Position numbers and translations under genes: made by a program. The notes under the pieces were generated by a model. The model was not told the DNA's origin and ran no database searches. It saw only the letters and a program-made list of their open reading frames with translations. Shown in pieces: positions 56,085 to 64,000 of a stretch of DNA of 64,000 nucleotides. Numbering within the stretch: position 1 is the first letter of the stretch; the number at the start of each line of letters is the position of its first letter. Source of the DNA: Roseofilum casamattae BLCC-M143 (lineage in GTDB: Bacteria; Cyanobacteriota; Cyanobacteriia; Cyanobacteriales; Desertifilaceae); NCBI RefSeq assembly GCF_030068455.1, contig NZ_JAQOSQ010000009.1, positions 1 through 64,000 on the forward strand, read 5' to 3'.

Positions 56085-56693
56085 TCAATGTCCTAATACG
56101 GGATGTTGACCGTAAAAGGGTAGGGCGTTGCTCCAACTGGGGCGTTGACCTTGCTGCCAACTGAGATAAGCGAGTTCTAAGATGCTCGAGACGGTTTCTC
56201 CCAGATTGGATACCGCAGGGACGAGAGGATAGGAATGTTCTGCAACAAGGGTTTGCCAGTCTTCGGGAGCAAAAACGCGATCGCCGACAATCGCAACGAT
56301 ATTTCCCGATTCAATTTGGTATACTGCCCCAAAGACTTGACCCCGTTGCCCTGGCATTTCCACGGCAATGGTTGAGGTCTGCTCGTTACGGTTCGACCAA
56401 GCGACGGCAGCTAAGGTAGAAATGGGAAAGACGGGCAGATCGAGCTGTTGTCCGAGGGTGCGCGCGGTGACCATGCCGATGCGAGTTCCGGTAAACCCGC
56501 CGGGGCCGCAAGCGACGGCCAACCACTGAAAGTCTTTCCAGGAGAGGGGTTGGATAAATTCGGCTAAGAGAGAGTGTAGTTGACTGGAGGTCTCGCGGCC
56601 TAAGTCCCAGGTTTGCGATCGCCGATTTCCCCTAGGATCGACGATCGCTAAACCGAGTTGAGGACTGGTGGTATGGAGAGCTAAACCGGACAT
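56085..56693 (-). CDS. tsaB: tRNA threonylcarbamoyladenosine biosynthesis protein TsaB
   Basis: About 202 residues from MSGLALHTTSPQLGLAIVD (an upstream Met at 56714 is in frame). ASKHA-type fold: HSLLAEFIQPLSWKDFQWLA, ACGPGGFTGTRIGMVTARTL and LPVFPISTLAAVA are all diagnostic. It works with TsaD and TsaE to make t6A37 in tRNAs. The C-terminal third is divergent, as usual in the family. Confidence 0.92.
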   Translation of the reverse strand: MSGLALHTTSPQLGLAIVDPRGNRRSQTWDLGRETSSQLHSLLAEFIQPLSWKDFQWLAVACGPGGFTGTRIGMVTARTLGQQLDLPVFPISTLAAVAWSNRNEQTSTIAVEMPGQRGQVFGAVYQIESGNIVAIVGDRVFAPEDWQTLVAEHSYPLVPAVSNLGETVSSILELAYLSWQQGQRPSWSNALPFYGQHPVLGH

Positions 56694-56790
56694 AGCGATC
56701 GCACAGCCTATCATGAAAGAGTAATGCTATTTTATCGCCTCAATTGATTTCTTTGAGAGACTTGGGATGGAACTTGAGCGCGCGATCGCC

Positions 56791-58605
<1,815 letters not shown>

Positions 58606-58668
58606 CCGACTGAGGCGTTCTACAATGAATAGATTAATGTTGTTCAGTCGTAACGTTTTACAACTCCT

Positions 58669-59760
58669 ATGGGCTATTTGGCAGCGATCGCAGTTCTGGT
58701 CGTCTTAATTATCGTGCATGAACTGGGCCACTTTCTGGCCGCTCGCCTGCAAGGCATTCATGCCAACCGATTTTCCTTAGGCTTCGGCCCCATTCTCTGG
58801 AAATATCAAGGGTCAGAAACAGAATATGCGGTTCGGGCCATTCCCCTCGGTGGCTTTGTCGGATTTCCGGACGAAGATCCGGAAAGTACTATTCCTCCTG
58901 ACGATCCGAATTTACTTAATAATCGTCCCATATTAGACCGGGCGATCGTGATTAGCGCTGGCGTCATTGCCAATTTAATTTTTGCTTATTTGGTGCTGGC
59001 TTTGCAGTTTGGGATTCAAGGCATCCCCGCCGGGATTAATTACGAACCCGGCGTTTTAGTGCCACAAGTGCTGACGAACGATAGTCCCGCTGCTGTGGCG
59101 GGGATTCGCGCCGGAGACCTAATTGTGTCCATTGATTCCCAGCCCTTAGAAGCCTCGGAAACCGCCATTCAAGTCGTCCAGCAAACGATTCAAGAGTCTC
59201 CCAATCGGACGGTGAGCTTGAAAGTAGAACGCGGCGAGCGTGTATATTCCCTGCAAGTGACTCCGCAACCGGATGCCGATGGCGTCGGACGCATTGGGGT
59301 ACAGCTCTTCCCGAATGGTACGCCCAGCTATCGATCGCCGCAAGGCATTGGCGAAATCTTTGTCTTAGCGGCAGAACAATTCCAAGATATCGTGGTGCGC
59401 ACGGTGCAAGGCTTCGGGCAACTGATTACTAATTTTGGCTCCATGGCCGGCCAGGTTGGGGGGCCGGTGAGAATTGTAGAAGAAGGGGCGAGGTTGGCGC
59501 GATCTGATTCTAGTAGCTTGCTCTTTTTTGCCGCTATTATTAGCGTTAACTTGGCAGTCCTCAATATTCTCCCCCTCCCCGCTCTCGATGGCGGACAACT
59601 CGCTTTTCTCCTAGTAGAAGGATTGCGCGGCAAACCCCTACCGAGCAAAGTTCAGGAAAACGTCATGCAAACCGGAATTATGCTGTTGCTGGGATTGGGA
59701 ATCTTCCTAATTATTCGCGATACCACTCAACTCGAGTTCGTGCAGCAACTTCTCGAATAG
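58669..59760 (+). CDS. rseP: Site-2 protease RseP-type zinc metalloprotease
   Basis: A 363-residue intramembrane protease. Motif HELGHFLAAR near residues 17-26 (HExxH zinc site), one PDZ domain (about 125-205; AGIRAGDLIVSIDSQPLE), and the LDG motif NILPLPALDGGQL near 300 in the last helices. It cleaves anti-sigma factors and leftover signal peptides. In this window a SigG-type anti-sigma factor lies far upstream; whether it is a substrate is inference. A 19-codon frame follows the stop and is probably not a gene. Confidence 0.95.
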   Translation: MGYLAAIAVLVVLIIVHELGHFLAARLQGIHANRFSLGFGPILWKYQGSETEYAVRAIPLGGFVGFPDEDPESTIPPDDPNLLNNRPILDRAIVISAGVIANLIFAYLVLALQFGIQGIPAGINYEPGVLVPQVLTNDSPAAVAGIRAGDLIVSIDSQPLEASETAIQVVQQTIQESPNRTVSLKVERGERVYSLQVTPQPDADGVGRIGVQLFPNGTPSYRSPQGIGEIFVLAAEQFQDIVVRTVQGFGQLITNFGSMAGQVGGPVRIVEEGARLARSDSSSLLFFAAIISVNLAVLNILPLPALDGGQLAFLLVEGLRGKPLPSKVQENVMQTGIMLLLGLGIFLIIRDTTQLEFVQQLLE

Positions 59761-59902
59761 ATGGCCAATAGCGAACTTAGTCCTCCTCCCAAAGCAAAAA
59801 AAGCTGTAGAGGAGGATTGAGATATGATGGGCTTGAGCAAAAGACTAATACTAGTGTTTACTTAGAAACCTACATGATTTAGTCGATCGCTCGGACTGGA
59901 TA

Positions 59903-61309
59903 TTATTCCATGTTGTCGTTATACCATTGTTGTCTGCGAGGCGCTTGTCGGGTTTTGTATTTCATTTTGGATTTTATGACACCGCGCGGCCTGTACAGTT
60001 TATAATGGCTGGTATCTTCGGTCGCCTTGGTGCCAAACCCATAAGTATCTTTCCCGAGAAAGCTCCCTTCGCCAGCAGGACGATGGATCAGTGCCAGGTA
60101 TTCCCTTACTTTACGCATATTAACCGATCTGAATTCTGGAATTGCAGACATTGCCTGTTCTAGAGCGCCATCGGCAGACTGAAAACGACTAAAATTATCA
60201 TAGACCAAATGGGACAGTTGCGGAGCAGATGCGTTTAGTCCTTCCATGACTTTGTACCATGCCTGCAGTTTCCTCTCATTCAAAGCATTTTCAGCATCCC
60301 TTCCATCGTTATTCCGGATTGCCTGGGTGAGTTCTTCGTCCGCTGCTCTATATTCTCGCACGCCGTCCTCTAACTTCGTTAGGGTTGAATGGTCAACATT
60401 AACATCTTCTGGGTTAGGAGCATTAGACATCGCGTCAACTGGATAGTTAGGAGCTTCCAGGTAACTTTGATAGTGGTAATTTGTGACTCTGTCACAAAAT
60501 AGTTCTGCAGTTGCCATTACGGCTTCAGGGGAACCCCAATCGAGAAACTTTAAGAGGATAAGAGCAAGGAGACTTTCCTGAGCAAATTCTGTGGCCGCAA
60601 AACCAGCAAATATCCGATACCTCAGCGGGTCTTTAATCTCAATCTGGGGCAAGCGATCGCCTTCCTTCACCTCAAAAATATCGGCCAGCTTCCATTTCAT
60701 AGTAGGCCCGTGCTGTAGTACGCGCAGTATCTGCAGTTCTGGAGAGGTGAGTGACATTGTACTCGCATCATTATGAGCCTCGGGTGTATTTGGATTAACT
60801 CTGAAAGCGTCAACCATAGATTTAAAGCCGCTCTTTATTCCTCCCCACATACTGCTAAATATGCCTTTTTTAATGTCTCCGCGTTTAAGCTGTATTCCTT
60901 GCTGTGGAGTGAGTCTACCAGCCTGTTGCTGCGATCGCGGATCTTGCTCTCCTATCAATGCCTTCGCTTGAATGGCCTGGCTTAAAGCATTGGCAGCCGA
61001 ATGATGCTGGGATCGTTGCTCGTCCATCATTTGAGAGGTTTCTCCCAGCAACTTCCCTTGGATTGCCAGTTGGCTCGTAGGAAGGCTATCTCCAGTGCGT
61101 CCGGTGTGATGGTCTCTGTCCCAGATTCGTTGCAAAATACTCCCACTTTCTGCTAAAGGCGATCGCCGATCTAAGTCTTGCTGATGGTCTCTATCTTGGG
61201 ATTTTGCAGAACTTTGCTTGGGTTGAACGACAAGAGCCAACTGATTCTCGGAGCGATCGCGTTCGGAAGAGGAATGACGTTTTCTAGTGTGGAGCTGTCT
61301 GCGTACCAT
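59903..61309 (-). CDS. Third predicted CIS cargo protein, with RGS-like segment
   Basis: A 468-residue protein without a named family. The N-terminus is basic (RRQLHTRKRH) then has LALVVQPKQ (residues 24-32), LQRIWDRD (59-66) and further Q-K motifs: LAIQGKLLGE, AIQAKALIGE and GIQLKRGD. This repeats the VIQxK theme of the cargo genes at 10353 and 15156. Residues about 187-345 contain SPELQILRVLQHG, a DPLRYRIFAGFAATEFAQES helix pair and a later NVDHSTLTKLEDGV. Their order and spacing resemble RGS domains (F..Fl..E...E...). The C-terminus is Lys/Arg-rich. It stands alone between rseP and the DUF3386 gene, about 40 kb from the other cargo genes. Confidence 0.6.
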   Translation of the reverse strand: MVRRQLHTRKRHSSSERDRSENQLALVVQPKQSSAKSQDRDHQQDLDRRSPLAESGSILQRIWDRDHHTGRTGDSLPTSQLAIQGKLLGETSQMMDEQRSQHHSAANALSQAIQAKALIGEQDPRSQQQAGRLTPQQGIQLKRGDIKKGIFSSMWGGIKSGFKSMVDAFRVNPNTPEAHNDASTMSLTSPELQILRVLQHGPTMKWKLADIFEVKEGDRLPQIEIKDPLRYRIFAGFAATEFAQESLLALILLKFLDWGSPEAVMATAELFCDRVTNYHYQSYLEAPNYPVDAMSNAPNPEDVNVDHSTLTKLEDGVREYRAADEELTQAIRNNDGRDAENALNERKLQAWYKVMEGLNASAPQLSHLVYDNFSRFQSADGALEQAMSAIPEFRSVNMRKVREYLALIHRPAGEGSFLGKDTYGFGTKATEDTSHYKLYRPRGVIKSKMKYKTRQAPRRQQWYNDNME

Positions 61310-61529
61310 GAGACTGGGGTGAGTAAGGGATATGACCTGACTCTTGCTCGATCGCCGATCGCGAAATGAAAGAGTAAAGATCTTAAGATGACACTATTCG
61401 CAAAATATAACGAGAAAGTAAAGAATGAGGAAAGAGGCGATGGCGCCAATTCGCCATGGTAATTCGCTATAGTATGAGAATCGAACATATCTCTGCAATA
61501 ACCCGAGCAATTTTGGCTCGTTCGATCTC

Positions 61530-61766
61530 ATGGAAAATAAAAATTATCCCGATCCGATTGCTGTTATTTTTATTGGTATCGCATTTGCGATCGCCTCGTT
61601 TGGAATCTTTATCTTTTTATTTTTACCCGAGTCTTATATTCCCTTATTACGTTTGACGAGGAAGGACGGGCGATCGACAAAAATCGAGAAATTCACTACG
61701 ATTAACCATAAGTTTAATGATAAGTTCGGGATACCGCCCAACTCGAGTTGGTGCAACAGCTTCTAG
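61530..61766 (+). CDS. Possible small membrane protein
   Basis: A 78-codon frame with one strong hydrophobic helix (about residues 10-32, rich in Ile and Phe) followed by a basic stretch. Beyond residue 50 the composition is ordinary. It ends 34 bases before the DUF3386 gene. No family is recognised and the ribosome site is weak, so it may be a chance frame. Confidence 0.35.
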   Translation: MENKNYPDPIAVIFIGIAFAIASFGIFIFLFLPESYIPLLRLTRKDGRSTKIEKFTTINHKFNDKFGIPPNSSWCNSF

Positions 61767-61800
61767 AATAGAAGCAGACATTAACTAACGAACCACCACT

Positions 61801-62451
61801 ATGACTGAAACGACCCAAGCACGGGAGATGTTCCAAGGTGCTTATGAAAACCGCTATACCTGGGATAAGAGTTTTCCGGGATTCACTGCCGATATGCAGC
61901 TCGTCCAAGGGAGCGAAACCTATACGGGTTCGGTTCGGATTAATCGTGACTTGAGCGTAGAACTCTCTGGTATTGAAGATGAAGCGGTTTATAAGTCCGT
62001 GCAAGCACAGCTTAAAGATGTGGTTACTCATCGCCAAAGTGCCGCGTTTTCCGACGTGCATGGCAAGAATGAGTTTACTTTAGGAGAAACGGATGATTCT
62101 GGAGCTGTGGAAGTCCATGTTTCCGGTGCAGCCATGGGATCGGAATATAAGGTTCGCGATCGCGTAATCTGTTACGTACAGCGCGTTGTCGGCCCCATGA
62201 CTTTTTTTATCGATACTTACGAAACCTTGGACACTGGGGCGGGATACGTGCCTACGCGCTACGATTTAGTCATGCACAATACCAAGTCTGGAGATCTGGT
62301 GCAAGAGATAAAGTTTGAAGATTCCTACGAGGCGATCGGCGATTACCATATCATGACAGCTCAGACGACTCATACGAAGAAGCAAGGCGAAACGACTACA
62401 ACGTCCTGGAGCTACTCTAACGTTAACCTCCTCGAACCGAGCTTAGTCTAA
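61801..62451 (+). CDS. DUF3386-family protein
   Basis: A 216-residue protein typical of cyanobacteria: ARENRYTWD-like REMFQGAYENRYTWDKSFPG, VQGSETYTGSVRINRDLSV, DVVTHRQSAAFSDVHGKN and TYETLDTGAGYVPTRYDLV, quoted in part. It has an all-beta pattern and no signal peptide. Function is unknown. A clean ATG is used. Confidence 0.9.
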   Translation: MTETTQAREMFQGAYENRYTWDKSFPGFTADMQLVQGSETYTGSVRINRDLSVELSGIEDEAVYKSVQAQLKDVVTHRQSAAFSDVHGKNEFTLGETDDSGAVEVHVSGAAMGSEYKVRDRVICYVQRVVGPMTFFIDTYETLDTGAGYVPTRYDLVMHNTKSGDLVQEIKFEDSYEAIGDYHIMTAQTTHTKKQGETTTTSWSYSNVNLLEPSLV

Positions 62452-62527
62452 AACAATCCCCCTCTTGCGATAATAGAGTTAGGATATGAACTAAGGTATT
62501 GTCATTGTATTCCGGTAAATTGAACTT

Positions 62528-62791
62528 ATGACTGAGACTAAGGCAAAATTAGAAGGCCCCCTGGAACTGAATCCTATTAATGTGGAAAAGGTTTTAGACG
62601 ATATGCGTCCCTATCTGATGGCAGATGGAGGTAATGTCGAATTGGTGGAAATTGACGGTCCAATTGTGAAGCTACGCTTGCAAGGAGCTTGCAGTTCTTG
62701 TCCGAGTTCGACAATGACGTTAAGAATGGGAATTGAACGTCGCTTGCGCGAGTTGATTCCGGAAATTGCTGAAGTCGAACAGGTACTATAA
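62528..62791 (+). CDS. NFU-type iron-sulfur scaffold protein
   Basis: An 87-residue single NifU C-terminal domain: [20 protein letters not shown], and the cluster-binding CSSCPSST motif (CxxC) near residues 58-65. This is the short cyanobacterial/chloroplast CnfU-type scaffold that holds a Fe-S cluster at the dimer interface and delivers it to photosystem I and ferredoxins. Confidence 0.93.
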   Translation: MTETKAKLEGPLELNPINVEKVLDDMRPYLMADGGNVELVEIDGPIVKLRLQGACSSCPSSTMTLRMGIERRLRELIPEIAEVEQVL

Positions 62792-62958
62792 GTCTGTCCG
62801 GTTCGGTCATTGTTGATGGCAATTAATTAATAGAGTTAGACTGGCTAATTATAGAGTTAACCAGTCTAGTTCTGCCCGCAAAATCCACCAGTGGAAATGG
62901 GAAAACCTCGAATCAATTCTGGCTGTTTCGATAAACTTTGACAGCATTGAGGGAAGGC

Positions 62959-63732
62959 TTAGGGATGGTTCCATTCAGCAAGAGGTTGGCAAAACTGGGC
63001 TAAAGATAAAGCCGAAATGCGCGAATGTTCGGCAATGCTTTCGCGATCGCCTACAGTATTGTATCCCCAAGTGGCTAAAAAGAGTTTCACTGACGTTAGC
63101 TCTGGATGTTGCGCTACTGATAAGAGAGTTTTCAGTCGGTCTTCAATAAACCAAATCTTGTTTTCTGCTGGATTAAATGTCAGTAAACTGTCTGTTTTTG
63201 GTCGCTTTGCTCCTTTGCCAATAATTTTTTCTTGAGGAAATTCAATTCCGTGCTGGTGCAACAGCTCTCGTGCAAATCTCGCTTCTTTTGTCGTAATAAT
63301 GACTAATTTTACAGAACTATTTTGGAGTAGTTTTAATTGCGCGATCGCACCGGGATAAAAGCGATGGCAGGCTAACCAAGCATCAAGATTGCTCTCAATT
63401 TGGCGATCGCGATATCCATCGACTTCTGCCATAATTTCTGGCGCACTCAGGCGATCGCGATCGATGGTTTCCTGACAAATTTCCCGCCAATGACTGAGAA
63501 TATTGGAAGGCGAAACTCCAGCAACTAACGCCCGAATTAACACCGGCATTTCCCACCCCGTTTCAATCACCGGACGCAGGGGATAAAACTGCTCTGCTAT
63601 TCCTTCCGGAGGTCGATCGTTTTCTACATTCCACAAGCGAGAATAGGCGTGCCAAGCCGTTTGGAAATATTCTACTAAGCCATCGCACAAAACGCCATCA
63701 AAATCGAGAGCTAAGATATCGGGAATTGGCAT
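62959..63732 (-). CDS. HAD-superfamily hydrolase
   Basis: A 257-residue haloacid-dehalogenase-type phosphatase: motif I ILALDFDGVLCDGL (nucleophile Asp, then Asp two on), motif II VIITTKE, and motif III/IV KIWFIEDRLKTLL. The cap region is helical. The substrate is unknown. The gene is preceded by a palindromic repeat and another minus-strand gene. Confidence 0.88.
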   Translation of the reverse strand: MPIPDILALDFDGVLCDGLVEYFQTAWHAYSRLWNVENDRPPEGIAEQFYPLRPVIETGWEMPVLIRALVAGVSPSNILSHWREICQETIDRDRLSAPEIMAEVDGYRDRQIESNLDAWLACHRFYPGAIAQLKLLQNSSVKLVIITTKEARFARELLHQHGIEFPQEKIIGKGAKRPKTDSLLTFNPAENKIWFIEDRLKTLLSVAQHPELTSVKLFLATWGYNTVGDRESIAEHSRISALSLAQFCQPLAEWNHP

Positions 63733-63772
63733 AAGATCGATTATAAATCAAAAATTGCAATCGAAAAACTGG

Positions 63773-63795
63773 TAGGGTGGGCATTGCCCACCTTA
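63773..63795. repeat. GGTGGGCA palindromic repeat
   Basis: TAGGGTGGGCA (63773-63783) pairs with TGCCCACCTTA (63785-63795) with one mismatch and a one-base loop. This GTGGGCATTGCCCAC-type palindrome is dispersed in many cyanobacterial genomes. It could also stop transcription of the minus-strand gene that follows. Confidence 0.6.
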
Positions 63796-63807
63796 CACAT
63801 TAACTCA

Positions 63808-64000
63808 TTATTGGATGTTACGATAATGTTGTTCGGTAAAGGTACCGATGCGAATAATCATTTGCCGAATTTGTGCTAGAGTCGTACTCTGAATCATATT
63901 CCCCAACTGCGTCCGTTGCGTCGCTTCATTCGCACCCTCAGATTTCAATTCGGTCGCTTTCTGACCCAGGTTGCGAATAAACGCAAAATCGCTATCAAAA
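63808..64000 (-). CDS. Partial gene cut by the window end, unknown function
   Basis: The minus-strand frame runs from the window end to a TAA at 63808. It reads RNLGQKATELKSEGANEATQ and later IRQMIIRIGTFTEQHYRNIQ, a well-behaved helical coding sequence. Only the last 63 or so codons are present; the family is not recognised. Confidence 0.7.
   Translation of the reverse strand, partial: FDSDFAFIRNLGQKATELKSEGANEATQRTQLGNMIQSTTLAQIRQMIIRIGTFTEQHYRNIQ

Noticed and set aside
59761-59820. 19-codon ATG frame directly after rseP
   Set aside because: Short, low-complexity Lys/Pro composition and no conserved context; probably chance, or a relic.

Overview
The window is chromosomal DNA from a cyanobacterium. 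The octamer GCGATCGC (HIP1) is scattered throughout. There are many lineage-specific genes: petN (b6f subunit), chlD (Mg-chelatase), rpaA (circadian output regulator), a CpcS/CpeS-type phycobilin lyase, a high-light-inducible (Hlip) protein, a cyAbrB regulator, the short cyanobacterial hfq next to dapF, and DUF3386, DUF4278 and DUF4058 proteins. HpsE-like glycosyltransferases and contractile-injection cargo genes suggest a filamentous, surface-moving (Oscillatoriales-like) species. The genus cannot be named from this sequence. No rRNA, tRNA, CRISPR array or prophage was seen.

Layout. 0.4-6 kb: anti-sigma factor and SigG-type ECF sigma factor, ComFB protein, M23 peptidase, hfq/dapF divergent pair, and a nuclease-fold protein with lost catalytic residues. 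6-10 kb: large dCache-HAMP-PAS-GGDEF-EAL protein and an alpha/beta hydrolase-like protein. 10.3-20.2 kb: an accessory island of two predicted contractile-injection-system (CIS) cargo proteins, a YbjN-type possible chaperone, an Afp15/Pvc15-like AAA+ ATPase and an unknown partner gene. 20-28 kb: HhH protein, petN with a 44-codon membrane microprotein, MBL-like protein, decayed IS630, chlD, an orphan STAND-type N-terminal domain, mnmE. 28-35 kb: cobS, hisA, phycobilin lyase, EF-G-like GTPase, and a glutamine riboswitch ahead of a DUF4278 gene. 35-47 kb: cyabrB, sdhB, Hlip, rpaA, tgt, DUF4058, a MITE-like element, SLH/WG protein, YajQ, dehydrogenase, sulfotransferase. 47-59 kb: clpB, a four-gene glycosyltransferase run, coaE, cupin, tsaB, serS, rseP. 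59.9-61.3 kb: a third CIS cargo-like gene, alone. 61.5-64 kb: DUF3386, NFU protein, HAD hydrolase and a gene cut by the window edge.

Most interesting system. Three proteins (starts at 10353, 15156 and 61309) share an N-terminal leader: a short Arg/Lys patch, then a V-(V/I)-Q-x-K motif near residue 30. In the first two it continues into LP-x-W-x-P-x-EN and LQRLQ. Their C-terminal parts differ: one resembles an alpha/beta hydrolase with a complete Ser-Asp-His set, one is a 1384-residue protein with a hydrophobic stretch and a tandem repeat, and one has a segment resembling an RGS domain. The first two flank an ATPase of the type that loads cargo into extracellular or thylakoid-anchored CIS particles, but no sheath, tube, baseplate or spike gene lies in the window. 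My inference is a detached cargo island that feeds a CIS encoded elsewhere, with the shared leader as the loading signal.

Second highlight. The leader of the DUF4278 gene at 33764 carries the hallmarks of the glnA-type glutamine riboswitch. DUF4278 is the domain of the PII-binding regulator PirA, so this looks like a nitrogen-responsive small-protein unit.
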